A stretch of DNA of 64,000 nt from Phytophthora quininea (GCA_011947345.1 JAAVTG010000711.1:310001-374000), one strand, 5' to 3'; counted from the first letter of the stretch, positions 10,544 through 21,891 are shown. Made by a program: numbers and translations. The notes: generated by a model not told the origin, from the letters alone.

Positions 10544-11461
10544 AGTGGGGGCTGAAGCGATTATCAGGTGGTCGTTAAACAAGATCTCCCCGGTCGTTCT
10601 CAGCCCCACGTTTTCGGAGCATGTTGAAGTTAGGTAGAAAGTGCGATGGCTACTTTAGCGTTGAAGTGATCGCTTCTCGGCCGATGGCATTGCGCGTGCA
10701 GGAGCAAGCTGCTCGCCCCGCAGTACTGCTGACCGCTTGAAGCGATGCATGGGCGGTTTGACGACAGCGAGAAACGCTGCAAGGGTGGAGGAGTATTGAC
10801 TGCGCATCAACATTCAACGGTCTGCGATCTTATCCGTTCCCAGGGAACCAGCGAGACGGCGCTGCACAGTACAACGACAACTTCGTTAGCGCCGTGGCTG
10901 GCCTCGCTGGAAAGTCCCAGCGCGAGAGTGAGTCACGTGACCAGCAGAAGGAGGCCCGAAAGCTCGCTGTTTCCTGCGTATTGACTTGCACTGCCCAACG
11001 GCCTTGACATCCCATACGAAACCAATGAAACGGATCGGCCGCTAGTCAAAGTTGACTCTCCACCGCCAGTGACAACCAAGCCCTCGTAGTGGTTTCCCGT
11101 TTCTTCCTGCGAGGAGTGCTGGGCTGCGATGGCGCGAAGCGTTGAAACTTCCCACGCACGGCATCCTCAAGCCGAGGCAGCAAGTCCAGGCCCCGCTGGA
11201 GGGCTCACATCCGGACTCATTGTTTAACTTCCGCTCGGGGTGACTCGCGGGCTGACTGAGCTGCACCGAAAGCAACACATTTCCAAAGAGATGGTCGCGA
11301 CACACAGTAAGAATGACATGATCAACTCGTGCCCCGAGACCATCCCGACACCGGTGCTGCTGTCTCCACTTTCCGTCGCTCAGCAGGTGCGTTTCCTACT
11401 AGCTCGTCGTGGTCGTCAGCAGTTGTAGCTCACCATTCGTATCTACGAACTACAGAGTCAA
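10544..11461. other. Intergenic, no supported gene
   Basis: About 0.9 kb between divergent neighbours. Only short overlapping frames occur on both strands, with no recognisable motif. It presumably contains the promoters of the PhyH gene and the Ser-rich gene. Confidence 0.5.
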
Positions 11462-12758
11462 ATGCTGGAGAGCGAAGACGATCTACCTTCGACAGGAAAC
11501 TCAGTCCGAGACCAGTGGGTCGCCAACCTCCGCAAGAAGCGGATTGCCGCAGCAGCAGGGACAGGTGAACCGATCGGGAACGGAAACCAACTTGCAGCTC
11601 AGGCCGCTGCTAACAACCCAAACTGCAGGAGTTCAAACTCTAGAAATGGAGCCACGAAGAAAACCAGTCGCAGTCGTAGCGCAGCATCTCGCAAGCGAGG
11701 AGGTGCACAGAACAGTGCAGCAGCTCTTGAGAAGAGCTTGAACGCTCACCACCAGTTCACGACGGTGCCATCGTCGCCACTGATCGTCAACAGCCAGATC
11801 TCAATGTCGGAATCCGAAGCGCTGGCCTTCGGACAGTCGGCCGTATTCGGTGGCTTGGATTGCTTCGAACTCAACTCTCCGTCCTTCACGCGGCTCTTTT
11901 CGGACGTTGAATTTCCCTTAGACTCCCCACACATTAAGAAGAACAACACCAAACCGAAGCGAGCAACGAAGGCAGGATCCAAGAAGCGGTCAACACGCTG
12001 CGTGGCACTGCTGGATGCAGACCAGACGAGGCCACACACCCGCGCCGCAAGCTGAACTGCGGATCGGCAACGTTCGATGACTTTGACTTGGATTATTCTT
12101 CCTCGTCCAGTGCTGCCAGCTTCTCCGGTGTTGGAACGCCGTCCAACTTCCGCGTGGATCCCACCAGCACTCGCCATTTCTGGGGACAAGAAACAGACTT
12201 CGCCACTACTGGGGATTACGCCGACACATTCCTCGACATTCCAACTCCTCGATTTGCTGCGATGTCATTAGTATCTGGGACCAAGAAATCCAACACAGAA
12301 GACAAAGACGACGAACTGAACCAACCTCGTATGGTTCGTACTAGCAGTGTCGAGCAGGAGGGCTTGAGTCAATTCCTCGAACAGACCAACTTGGACGGTA
12401 GCCACGGCAGCCGCGGCGACGAACTCTACAAGCTACCCCTCAAGTCTCCGTTCAAATCGCCCTTCACAGATCGGTCTTTCTTCTCCAGCAGTTCCGAAAG
12501 CGTCATCTACTCTCGCACTGCTGCCGCCGCAACGGCCGTGGACGAGTGCCTAGGCAAGAAGGCTACATCGTCCTGGGCGCTACCGTCGCCCTCTCCCTGT
12601 CGAGGAGGTGTATGACCCCTCGGGACCACAAAAGTTTGGCTGAGTTCGAGACGATGTTGGACGAGTACAAGCACACCGACATCGACCACGAGCTCGACAG
12701 CTTCTATCTGGACACCATGGAATCGATCGGCAACGACATGAACCTCCTGGCCAACTAA
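11462..12758 (+). CDS. Ser-rich hypothetical protein split over three frames
   Basis: Three consecutive frames read as one protein of about 432 residues. The first (11462-12055) is basic and Ser/Ala-rich. The second (used from about 12040 to 12600) is Ser-rich with SPFKSPFTDRSFF, which resembles proline-directed phosphosites. The third (12600-12758) ends in an acidic helix (LAEFETMLDEYKHTDIDHEL). Each change loses one base, as in many other genes here, and no GT-AG intron fits the joins. The basic RKKR and KKNNTKPKRATK patches suggest a nuclear protein. No domain is recognised. The true start could lie upstream. Confidence 0.5.
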
Positions 12759-12909
12759 CCAGCGGTCGAAAGCGTGCCAATCCGTCGTAACCTAAGCCGT
12801 ATGTATGAAACATCCACATGCTCATAGAACAAAAAAAAATAAAGAAATCAAACGCACTTCTACCAACGACAGCAGCCACTCCTCCCGTTTATTCTGCCTC
12901 GACATTTCT

Positions 12910-13365
12910 CTATGCAATGACGCGCTTGTGCAGCGCCTTGCCACGGTGGTTGAACACGTGGAAGTCCGGGCTCGAGATGACCGTAGCCAGCGATCTAATA
13001 TCCATAAAAAATAGTATTAGTTTAGTGGGAAACAATACAATAAATAAAATAATCTGCACCTGGAGTGCATGGCGTCGTTGGATCGGATGGGCAGGATTTC
13101 CCCGAGGTGAGCAGCACGCCGACCAGGGAGATGAAGAAGGACAGCACCAGCTCCACCACCACCTCAAAGGGAGGCATTTGGGCGTCTGCCGTCTCCGTGA
13201 GCTTCACGTAGGACTCGTCTGTAGACAACAATAGTGGTTAATGCTGTACAAATGCGGTACCATTACAGAGAGGAGATGGAGGAGCGTACACTGCACCGAG
13301 TAGTAGCCGGCGTGCACCAGCAGCAGCGTGCCCACAGCGATCAGAAGTTTGCCGAAAAACGCCAT
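12910..13365 (-). CDS. EMC5: ER membrane protein complex subunit 5 (EMC5/MMGT1)
   Basis: EMC5 is a small two-helix core subunit of the ER membrane protein complex, which inserts transmembrane helices. Three exons are read: 13365-13290, 13218-13060 and 12994-12910, with GT-AG introns of 71 and 65 bp. Exon 1 carries the first membrane helix (FGKLLIAVGTLLLVHAGYYS). Exon 2 has SYVKLTE followed by the second helix (ELVLSFFISLVGVLL). Exon 3 has the hallmark C-terminus FHVFNHRGKAL. Exon 2 needs one extra base at the CCCC run 13100-13103 (GGGG on the coding strand): after it, the shifted frame reads GEILPIRSND and meets the exon 3 phase exactly, giving 106 residues, a family-typical length. The gene is head-to-head with the VPS9 gene, starts 72 bp apart. 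Confidence 0.88.
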
Positions 13366-13437
13366 TTTCGTCTTCCAACTAAAATACCACAATGAAGTTT
13401 TATTGGCCAAAAACACAATCGGATCTGGTCAACGAAA

Positions 13438-15030
13438 ATGATGTTCTGGGGTCGAAGCAGCTCTACAAAGGCGGCCGTGGAGACGGCCACAGAGAGTGTC
13501 ACGGCGTCACGAAGGGCGCTCCAGAACGAGGAGATTCAGGCGGTTGCAACCGTACCGGTTGCGCCTTCGTACGTGCTGTCAGAGCAGCGTCGCAGCGAGT
13601 TGTTGCTAGCTGCTCGCACGAATCGTGTGTCATGGGTGGATGGAGTCGAAGAGCGGCGCATCCAAGCGATTTCTTCTGGGTCTAACGGGTTCCCAGGGTC
13701 TCTCACAGCTTCGTCCATACCTGCACACTGCCGAGAAGCCCTGGAGGGCGTCAACACGGAGCTGTCGCGCTTCTTCTCGAGTCTGGACGAGCTCAAGAGC
13801 AAGATCTTGGCCAACGACTTGAGTCTCGCGGAGGAGGAGCCAGAAGCTGCTCAACTGACTACACCAAGGTATCACACACTGTTTCAGGAGCTGAGAGAGC
13901 AGGAGAAGCTGTTAGATCAGTGGCACCGCTCCCATAGCCCTAGAGCAAGGAAGTTGACTGTTCATGACAAGGAGATGGCCTTCTTGGTCGCGTTCAGAGA
14001 GCTCATTGAACTGCTAAAGAACGCGCAGGCAGCCGAGTTAGTCTATCGAATCCAGTCTTTCGTGAAGCGAGCGGAGCAGTGGGATCTGCCGGCGATGTTG
14101 AGGGCGAGAGCCACGAGAGACCGACCGGGAGGGAAGATCCAGAGCTTTATTACGAAGCTGGTGGAGCAGATCAAACACAATCGCAAGCTAATGGCATTGT
14201 TGTACAGTGGTGACAATGAAGCACAGCAGCTAGGCAGGTATCTGCACGTACGTGATGAATCGGGAGAGGATATGCTACGGGAAGTCCTTGAAGCTTTCTT
14301 GATGGAGAAATTGTATGCCAAGACGCTGACCCCGTCAAGCGAAGTGGCCAGCAAAGATGAAGCTCTGCATGATAGAATGAACTTGTTAGGGTTCGTTTCA
14401 TTCAAACACCTTGATCTGCCAGTGCCAAAGACGGAGGAGCAGGAGCAGACGTGGATGCGTCTAGCGAAGCAACTGGAAGCTATGACACGCTGTCCCAGTC
14501 CAAGACGAAAGATGGATGGTGTGCTACGTGTTTGCCAAGAGCTCACAATGCTTCTCAAGGCGCAAAACGGCGGCAAGTTCCCGTCAGCAGACGAGTTTTT
14601 GCCCGCTCTCATCTTCGTGCTGCTACGTGCGAATCCTTCCGAGCTTAAGCGCAACGTGGCTTTCATCCTCGAGTACCGAAGTCCATCCAAGCTCGTGTCG
14701 GAGCCTGGGTATTTCTTCACGCACTTGGTGTCCAGCGTTGCGTTCCTGGAGGAAGTAAACGGGTCGCTCCTCACAATATCCCCAGAAGAGTTCGACGAAG
14801 GCTTGCGATGTAGCAAGGAGAGTCTAAAGTTACGTGGCGTCCACCGCGACGACGTCGATCCTGACGTAGCAAGCAATGCCAGCAGCAACAGCGTTAATGA
14901 AGACGCTAAAACACTGCGAAAAGTTGTTCATAATGGCAAAGATGTAGACGAAGAGGAGGCTTTCCGACTGCCGACGGTGCTGGAAGTACGTGCCAAACGC
15001 TTGGCATGGCAAGAGGAGCTTTCCATATAA
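13438..15030 (+). CDS. VPS9-domain Rab5 guanine nucleotide exchange factor (Rabex-5-like)
   Basis: This is a 530-residue single-exon protein. The C-terminal half is a helical bundle plus VPS9 domain (about residues 250-450). The core ADEFLPALIFVLLRANPSEL (about 382-401) and the following EPGYFFTHLVSSVAFLEEV (about 421-439) match the catalytic region that opens Rab5-family GTPases on early endosomes. It includes the invariant Asp, the aromatic Tyr and the acidic end. The N-terminal part (about 90-170) is predicted helical and has no ubiquitin-binding A20 finger, unlike metazoan Rabex-5. Start at the first of two adjacent Met codons. The stop lies 61 bp from the convergent DAD1 gene. The specific Rab target cannot be read from sequence. 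Confidence 0.88.
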   Translation: MMFWGRSSSTKAAVETATESVTASRRALQNEEIQAVATVPVAPSYVLSEQRRSELLLAARTNRVSWVDGVEERRIQAISSGSNGFPGSLTASSIPAHCREALEGVNTELSRFFSSLDELKSKILANDLSLAEEEPEAAQLTTPRYHTLFQELREQEKLLDQWHRSHSPRARKLTVHDKEMAFLVAFRELIELLKNAQAAELVYRIQSFVKRAEQWDLPAMLRARATRDRPGGKIQSFITKLVEQIKHNRKLMALLYSGDNEAQQLGRYLHVRDESGEDMLREVLEAFLMEKLYAKTLTPSSEVASKDEALHDRMNLLGFVSFKHLDLPVPKTEEQEQTWMRLAKQLEAMTRCPSPRRKMDGVLRVCQELTMLLKAQNGGKFPSADEFLPALIFVLLRANPSELKRNVAFILEYRSPSKLVSEPGYFFTHLVSSVAFLEEVNGSLLTISPEEFDEGLRCSKESLKLRGVHRDDVDPDVASNASSNSVNEDAKTLRKVVHNGKDVDEEEAFRLPTVLEVRAKRLAWQEELSI

Positions 15031-15091
15031 GAACAAACAGCTACGTAAAGCATGTATTCGCCCCGTATCTTCTCCCTTTAGTTACGTAGCT

Positions 15092-15445
15092 TTAGCCCAT
15101 GAAGTTGAACACGACGAGGAAGAGGATGATGTTGCAGAAGAGGTAGTCGGCGAACGCGCGCTGCTCCGTGCGGTCTCCGAAGTGGTTGTCTGGGTTCACC
15201 TGCATCCGCAGCGACACGGCTAGCACGAACACGCCGACCGTGCAGACGAAGCCCGCGAGGAACGAGTTGAAGGGGAACGTGCCGACCAGCAGGCAGTAGA
15301 CGAACTGCAGCACGCCCGTGGCCAGCACGTAGGCCAGGAAGCCGTCGATGAGCTTGATCTTCTTGGGCGTCGTCTTGTCGTACTGCGCCACCAGGTCCCC
15401 CAGGATGGAGCCCACGCCGGCGTCGCTCGTCTTCGCCTTGGCCAT
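15092..15445 (-). CDS. DAD1: Oligosaccharyltransferase subunit DAD1/OST2
   Basis: A 117-residue integral ER membrane protein, the DAD1/OST2 subunit of the oligosaccharyltransferase that N-glycosylates nascent secretory proteins. Three hydrophobic helices are visible: about 33-55, 63-83 and 99-115. Family features include KIKLIDGFLAYVLATGVLQF, the loop FPFNSFLAGF, the conserved NPDNHFGDRTEQRAFADYLF and the C-terminus FNFMG. Length and N-terminus fit the family, so the start is secure. There is no intron. Its neighbours EMC5 and VPS9 also serve the endomembrane system, though this is probably coincidental in a gene-dense genome. Confidence 0.96.
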   Translation of the reverse strand: MAKAKTSDAGVGSILGDLVAQYDKTTPKKIKLIDGFLAYVLATGVLQFVYCLLVGTFPFNSFLAGFVCTVGVFVLAVSLRMQVNPDNHFGDRTEQRAFADYLFCNIILFLVVFNFMG

Positions 15446-15708
15446 GACTTCCTTCGCACACGTAGGACAAACTGAAGATAAGCGTATCGCTCCACGTGGA
15501 CGGATGTAGAGCCGTAAATTCTGTATTACAATCGGCTATACATGTAGTTGAAAATATTAGCGGGAGTATACTGGGAAAATCAATGTCTTTTGCAGACTAA
15601 TACTGTAATTCTAGTCCGTTGGTGTAGCCATGTCGGCGAGTTGAAGTGCTTTTGATTGAGAAAGGCAATTGACGGATTGAGACCCAAGCGCTAGTACTTC
15701 TATCGCCC

Positions 15709-16479
15709 ATGGCTCCACGGCTCATGATTCGCTTGGTACAGTCGATGCGCCGTGTTAGCAAGCCACGACAAGATGGTGATGACAGCGACTGCTTCTCCTC
15801 GACACCAAGCAGCGAGATTCGAGTGCTGGACGACACGTTTGCCGAGCCTTACGACGATGCCGACCACAGTCCAAAGCAACCGAGACGCCGCGACTTCCTG
15901 CACCACCTGGACAGCAGTCGACGAGCTTTCGCTACGCGTCGACGCCAGTTTGCTGCTTGGACAGGCCAGGCACAGACCATTGCGACCAAGACGCTTCGAG
16001 AGTGCTGCACATTGGCCAGACAGGAGCTCGAGGCGTGGCGATCCCACACAAAGGAGACGTCGTCGTCGTCGTCGTCATCGTTCGGGTCTTCTCAATGCAA
16101 GTCGAGCGTTTCCTCCAGTCAGCAGCGACAATGCTCAAGGACAAGCGCTACCAAGTCTGCGTGTTCCAGCTTCAGCGTGGCAAGTTCGCTGTCGTCCGCC
16201 ACCGACCTGGAAGAGGAGCGTCGCAAGGAACTCCGTCGGTCCGAGTTCTCCCTGTGCGTCATTTCTAACCAAACTGTGGACACCAGACGGAGCCACTACG
16301 GCTTCGTCGAGTTGGCTCGTGGCGGCCGCGAGCGATTGATGCTCGTCCGAGCGCTACCACTCAACGACAGCGATGAGGAGGAGGACGACGGAAACGAGTC
16401 GTCCGCTTCACGACACCTGCCGTTCCGGATGGTTGTCGTAGACGGCCGGCCCTACATCCTCCCGAACGAGTGGGTGTGA
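15709..16479 (+). CDS. Conserved-looking hypothetical protein with Ser-rich centre
   Basis: A 256-residue single-exon frame. The N-terminal third is basic with a helical stretch (RRRQFAAWTGQAQTIATKTL). The middle (about 115-165) is almost entirely Ser with Gln/Thr. The C-terminal 90 residues look folded, ending FRMVVVDGRPYILPNEWV, and contain an acidic insert (DSDEEEDDGNESS). No signal peptide or membrane helix is seen and no family is recognised. Codon usage resembles its neighbours. An oomycete-specific intracellular protein is the safest reading. Confidence 0.6.
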   Translation: MAPRLMIRLVQSMRRVSKPRQDGDDSDCFSSTPSSEIRVLDDTFAEPYDDADHSPKQPRRRDFLHHLDSSRRAFATRRRQFAAWTGQAQTIATKTLRECCTLARQELEAWRSHTKETSSSSSSSFGSSQCKSSVSSSQQRQCSRTSATKSACSSFSVASSLSSATDLEEERRKELRRSEFSLCVISNQTVDTRRSHYGFVELARGGRERLMLVRALPLNDSDEEEDDGNESSASRHLPFRMVVVDGRPYILPNEWV

Positions 16480-16756
16480 ATTGAACGCCCCAACACCGCA
16501 AGAAGCGAGGACGAAATTGACGTCAAAGCTACCTCTAAATCCACGCGAAGTTACGTGAGACCAGCGCTTGTCGTCTGGTGAAATGCATTTCAACAACGTA
16601 CAGAATGACATACCTTATGATCGCGTTGCCGTTGGGGTATTCTTGCTGCACCTTTATACCTTCCACATTCGCAGAGCAGTCCGGTTCGTCTTCCATACTT
16701 TGCGTGCGTCTGTTTCCCGACCAGTCCTCAAGTTGCATCCAAAGAGTCCATTAGTT

Positions 16757-17613
16757 ATGCTAACCACCTTGTTGCTGTCGAGCTCTTCGTCTCGCAAGCG
16801 CTTCGGCGAGTCCCGTGAGCTCGTAGAACCCAAGATACGTCGCTACCGCTCGAAGAACTGCATGAACGCCAAACAGCAGCGGTTGATAGTTCAAAGACGC
16901 CGGTGCAAAGAGGATATGGAGACCACGAAACGACTGCAAGAGCAGATCGAAGCGCTGGACCGCCACCTGACGCTTGTCAAAGGACGGGGCCTCGTAGCTC
17001 GTCAGAATGCGCAGACGGCAGCTATCAAGTTGATCGAGTCGTATTGTGGCTGTGTGGCGACAGGTTACGACCCCAATGGCGCACCGGAGCAATCTCAAAT
17101 AATCGAGCAATTCCTCGTGTCAGCGTTCGAGGACGACGTCAAGACTCCGGACTTTACTGGGCGGTGTCATCTTCTGGCGCAGTTGGAGTTGTTCACACTG
17201 AACCATGCCAGTGTTATCTGTCGAGTGGACAGCGTGGAGATTCTGAACAATTCCGAGGGTCTGACGACGATCACGTGGTGAAGACCAAGGGAGTGACAAC
17301 GTTGGAGATCTCGAGGGCTACGATTGAGAACGTATTTCCACATCTCCTAGCGAATGAGACTCTGGCTCACTCTCTCATCGGGAAGAAGTACGGCATCCCG
17401 TACACGCTCATCGCGTACGTGGATGCCTCTACGGGACGTGTGACCCAGCTCGAGTCGAAGGTCGATCTTGCTTCGGCTCTTATGGAGCTACTGCGTGACC
17501 CTGTTGTGGCGGTGCAGACTGTCAACTCGACCACGATTGATAAGCGGGGATATATGCTGCTAAGTGATGAGGTTCAAGAGGACAAGAACGTCTTTGAGAA
17601 TGGATTTCTCTGA
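16757..17613 (+). CDS. bZIP-like transcription factor with conserved C-terminal domain, copy A
   Basis: One of three paralogues. The basic region RYRSKNCMNAKQQR keeps the bZIP spacing of an Asn followed nine positions on by Arg/Lys (N-x7-R), with Cys next to the Asn. It is followed by a coiled-coil stretch (KRLQEQIEALDRHLTLV) acting as a short zipper. After LVARQNAQ comes a C-terminal domain of about 190 residues shared by all three copies. The frame breaks at the GGG at 17257-17259; adding one base joins it to the frame ending FENGFL at 17613, total 285 residues. The Met at 16757 is chosen because the preceding in-frame sequence lacks coding character; a later or earlier start is possible. 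It is probably a DNA-binding regulator with unknown targets. Confidence 0.65.
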
Positions 17614-17679
17614 GTGCGTGAGAACGTGGAATGTAGCGTCAATTATGCACAATGTCTAGCCTATTAATGAAGAACTCCC

Positions 17680-18623
17680 TCACAAGAAGCCGTGCTCGAT
17701 GACATTCTGGTCTTCGAGGATGTCGTCCATCAACAGCAGATTGCCGCGTTTTGTCATAGCCGCAGCATCGACCATTTTGATCGTCGCGAACGGGTCCTGC
17801 AGCAATTCGAGAAGTGCTGAGGTCAAGTCGACTTTGGACTCGATTTGAAACACACGACCGTCGCGAGCGTCCACATAGGCGAACAGATTGAAGGAGAAGC
17901 TGTACGATCTGCCGATGAGGGACTGCACCAGCGATTCGTCCACTAGAATGTGCGGGAATATGCGCTCGATGGTGGTCCGAGAGATCTGCAGCGTCGTGGT
18001 GCCGTACGTCTTGACCACGTTCACAGGTAGGTCTTCGCCGCACACAAGACCGTCGACTAAAGGGTAGACGTCGATCCTCTCGACCTTACAATCGATGCTT
18101 GTGTGGATCTCGGAGATGAGCTGCCACTGGTCGATGAACTTGTCCAGACCGGTGAAGTCGTTGGTCTTGACGTTGCTGACAAAAGCTGTCTTCAAAAACT
18201 GTCTTGCCTTCTTGGCTTGTACCGGGTAGCGAGCAGCGTCAAGACCCCGTCCAAGCAGGTCGTAGTACGTGCGCATGACATTGAGAGCTGCCCCTGGGCA
18301 TTTTGACGAGCCAGGACCGTCCATCGACTCATGAAGGCGAGCTTCTGGTCTAACTCGTGAATCTGCCGCTTCAGTTGTATCGAAGCCTTATTAGCCTCCT
18401 TTTCTTGCTGGAGGCGTCGTTTGTTGTTGTTGGCTTTGAGTTTCTTGGCGTTGGCGCAGTTCTTGGACCGTAGAAGTCGACGGCGGGGTCCTGGTGGACG
18501 GTTTGAACCGAGGAATTGCGGGGTCTTCTTGATGAAGGTGCGAACGTGCATCACTTGTCCGTTGGCGAATACCTCGCCACGCTCATTGCGGGCGTGCGGG
18601 TTCACGAGAGAGAAGACGTCCAT
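17680..18623 (-). CDS. bZIP-like transcription factor with conserved C-terminal domain, copy B
   Basis: This paralogue of copy A is transcribed toward it; the two stops are 66 bp apart. The basic region LLRSKNCANAKKLKANNNKR retains the N-x7-K spacing and the Asn-Cys pair. The helix KRQIHELDQKLAFM follows, then VLARQNAQG. At the CCCC run 18291-18294 (GGGG on the coding strand) one base is lacking. The shifted frame continues AALNVMRTYYDLL and the shared domain, with VVKTYGTTTLQISRTTIERIFPH matching copies A and C, and ends IEHGFL. The N-terminus is about 50 residues longer than in copy A. Total is 314 residues if joined. Confidence 0.65.
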
Positions 18624-18965
18624 GGCTTTACGAAGGTGTTGAAGACGAAGATTTCAAGAGTGAAAGCTTGGATGTATCCCTTCCCACCTGCACTCTTCCC
18701 CCAAAATACTGCCGACTGCAACGGACGGAATCTTGCAAGTCTCGACTGGCGTGCTGGAATCATCTCACGCATACTTGTGGCCGATATCCAATAGTTCCGG
18801 GCTCCTCGCAGCTCTGTTCAGTGGCGCCAAAGAACCCCCAGCCATCTCGATGGGCACGCAGGAAAGGCAATCGAAGTTGTTAACACGGCCAAAGGAAAGA
18901 AATCGTTTGAGAAATTGATGAGTTTCGAATCTGGTGGCTAAAGAGAAATAGCTCAAGAAAAGTGT

Positions 18966-19720
18966 TCACCACGGGATTTCGTAGCCTTGAAAGTGATAAA
19001 ATTTGCCGCTGTCCTTCAGCTTTGACTTGTCGATGATCCCCACCATCGCCTCGACGACACGGTCTGCCTCAGTCTCGTAGCTACTGCGAGGCAAGTTGGT
19101 GGCCACGTAGCCAGGGTCGAGCAGAATCGTTGCGATGTGATGGCGCTTCATTTCGTCTGCCATGCGGTGGTTGATCATGTGCAGTGCCGCTTTCGAAGCC
19201 GCGTAGGCGTACGGTCCGCTTCCGGTCTCGATACTCGCCCAGACCGACGACAAGTGCGCTACTCGAGCTCCGTGTTTGCCGTTCTTCTTGGCAGCCAACT
19301 TCAGGTTTGGTAGCAGTGAACGAGTGACCAGGAGCGGCCCCACCGCATGCACTTCGAACTCCTTCATGAGCGAGTCTTTCGTGGTCGTGGACATATCACC
19401 GCTGCCGGTGAAAATCCCCGCGTTGTTGATCACCACGTCGATGGGGATTCCACTCAGTTCTTGAGCCATTTGAAGGATGGTCGACTCGTCTCGGACATCC
19501 ATCGCGACGACCTTGAACGGACTCAGTGCCTTCAGCTGAACAGCAAACAAGAATTACTTCCCAAAGACTTGAGTGATTGAGGAAAAGCACGTACATCATC
19601 GATGTTGCTGCTGTCGCGGGCCGTCGCGATGACGTTCCATCCAGCCTTGGTGTAGTATTTCGCGAACGAAAGGCCCAGGCCGCGGTTGCTACCCGTGATC
19701 AATACAGTCTTGCTCGCCAT
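18966..19720 (-). CDS. Short-chain dehydrogenase/reductase, C-factor-like (SDR 1)
   Basis: A classical SDR of 231 residues from two exons (19720-19595 and 19535-18966) with a 59-bp GT-AG intron. Cofactor and catalytic motifs are all present: TGSNRGLG (nucleotide-binding glycine loop), NNAG, a Ser in LSSVWAS, and YAASK (catalytic Tyr-x3-Lys). The ARD following strand 2 suggests NADP(H) preference. It ends GKFYHFQGYEIPW, a tail shared by all five SDRs in the window. The family reduces or oxidises small carbonyl/hydroxyl substrates; the substrate here is unknown. It is one of a cluster of three with the next two genes. Confidence 0.9.
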
Positions 19721-19927
19721 TGAGATGTCGGTATGTCGACTTGTGAGGGATGAAGCTTCTTCGGAAATGACTTTGTTTGGGAGATAGCAGTGCTCAACAT
19801 CATCAATGTGTCTGCATAATCGACGTCGTCGCAGAATGACTTCGTAGCTTCACGGTACATTTCTCATTTTTATTCGCAGTGTGGTCACTCGCGGCTTAAA
19901 ACTGCGTCGAGCTGGATGACTTTCTGC

Positions 19928-20683
19928 TTACCACTGGAGTTCGTGGCCTTGGAAGTGGAAGAACTTGCCTGTGTCGGCCATCGTGACCTTCTCGATGACC
20001 TTCGCCAAGCCGTTTACACTTTCTTCAGTGGTCACATCGCCCAGCCAGCCCGTGAGGTCCGTCTTGACGTATCCCGGGTGCAGCACAATGGCTGCGATGT
20101 TGTCCTTCTTGAGGTCGATGGCCAGACTGGAGTTGACGAAGTTCATGGCGGCCTTGGACGTGCCGTAGCTGTAGTTGCCCCCGTCGAGGTTGCCGCCGAT
20201 GCTGCCCATCCAGGACGACACGGTGGCTACCAAAGCCCCGTCCGCACCGTTCTTCTGCGCAGCGAGCTTCAAGTTGGGCAACAGAGCGCGCGTCACCACG
20301 AACGGGCCCACGGTGTTGACTTCGAATTGGCGCATCAGCATGTCCTTGGTCGTGTCCTGCAGTCCGCCGCCCATGCAAATGCCGGCGTTGTTGATGAGCA
20401 GGTCGATGGGGACACCGTCGAGCTCCTTGGCCGCCTGGAGAACCGTCGACTCATCGGTGCAGTCGAACGACACGATCTTGAAGGGCGACAAAGCCTTCAG
20501 CTACAGGACAAGTGGAGTCAGAGACATCAACCAGCAGGTCCGTTATAAGTATCGTACACTTTCGGCCTTGCTGGTGTCACGAGCGACGCCAATGACGTTC
20601 CATCCAGCCTTGGTGAAGTGCTTGGCCAACTCGAGGCCGATGCCGCGCGTACTGCCCGTAATAAGAACCGTCTTGGCCGTCAT
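19928..20683 (-). CDS. Short-chain dehydrogenase/reductase, C-factor-like (SDR 2)
   Basis: Two exons (20683-20558 and 20500-19928) with a 57-bp intron at the same codon position as SDR 1 give 232 residues. Motifs are ITGSTRGIG, NNAG, SSWMGS with the catalytic Ser, and YGTSK, ending GKFFHFQGHELQW. The first exon, which the long downstream frame lacks, begins MTAKTVLITGS and supplies the cofactor-binding loop. It lies in tandem with SDR 1, 207 bp upstream, consistent with local duplication. The substrate is unknown. Confidence 0.9.
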
Positions 20684-21069
20684 GGCGAGGTGAGGAGAGG
20701 AAGCTTGTTCGACTGGAGAGCAAATTGGGGAATAAGTGAGTCATCCTCAGGAATGTGAAGTCTGTCGAGCTATTACGCAATCAGGTCAGGCAAGCAGCAG
20801 TGTCTCGAGAGTCTGATCAAGTGAGACCACCTGCACTCTGCAATAGCGCTCCTAGCACGGCAAAACCTCAAGACCTGGAGACTGAAGATCAAGATGAGTG
20901 CCATCTCCCACCATGATTGGTCCGACTGATCCGTGCGTAAACCACCTGGGTGTGGCTCTTCGCGGCTTACGCATGACCTGCATTCGTCTGTAAGTTGCTT
21001 GTCGAGCCCCCGAAGCTCTCATTCTGCAATTTCCTGCAAGTCTCATACGCCAACACGCCTCCAACAACG

Positions 21070-21891
21070 ATGTCCAGCACCAACAAGACTGTTCTCGCCA
21101 CGGGCGCCAACCGCGGCCTCGGTCTCACCTTCGTCGAGCACTACGTCAAGGCCGGATGGAAGGTCATCGGCACGGCCCGCGACGTCGACAAGGCCGACAA
21201 AGTGCGTCTTCTCGTGCATTATCCTGCTAGATAACTCCACTCCACTCACCGACCATTTGTCTTGTAGTTGAAGGCGTTGACTCCGTTCAAGATCGTGCAG
21301 CTAGACACGAGCGACGAGGACTCCATCTCGCGCATGGCCAAGGAGCTGGACGGCGTCCCGATCGACCTGCTCATCAACAACGCCGGCATTATGGGTCCGG
21401 GCGAGTACGCCACCATCACCAAGGACTCCTTCATGCGCCACTTCGAGGTCAACTCTGTCGGCCCGTTCCTCACGACTCGCGCGCTGCACTCGAACCTGAA
21501 ATTGGCTGCTGCGGCCAACGGGACGGCCATCGTCGCCTCCGTCTCCACCATACTTGGCAGTATCCACGTGAACCTGGACGGCGCCTTTGGACCGCTCGAA
21601 AAGGTCTACTACGAGAACCACAAGCTGCCGAATGGAGGCATGTACAGCTACCGTGCGTCCAAGGCCGCGCTCAACATGATCAACGCCAACCTGGCCATGG
21701 AGCTGCACGACGACAACATCGTCGCCGTGGTGCTGCAGCCGGGATACGTGAACACGGATCTGACGTTCGGCAAGGGTGTGGTGCAGCCTGCAGACTCGAT
21801 CGCCGGCATGACGAAGGTGATCTCGGGACTGACGATGGGCGACACGGCCAAGTTCTTCGACTTCCAGGGCGGACCCGCGATTCCGTGGTAA
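21070..21891 (+). CDS. Short-chain dehydrogenase/reductase, C-factor-like (SDR 3)
   Basis: Exons 21070-21201 and 21268-21891 flank a 66-bp intron and encode 251 residues. Glycine loop TGANRGLG, NNAG and YRASK are intact. A segment GAFGPLEKVYYE before the catalytic Tyr distinguishes this subtype. A TCATTCT initiator-like motif lies about 50 bp before the ATG, as in oomycete core promoters. It is divergent from SDR 2. It is nearly identical, including intron and upstream sequence, to SDR 5 at 36068-36886 in opposite orientation. Confidence 0.92.

Noticed and set aside
9638..10555. A 305-codon frame antisense to the PhyH gene
   Set aside because: Shadow frame; the sense protein has full catalytic motifs.
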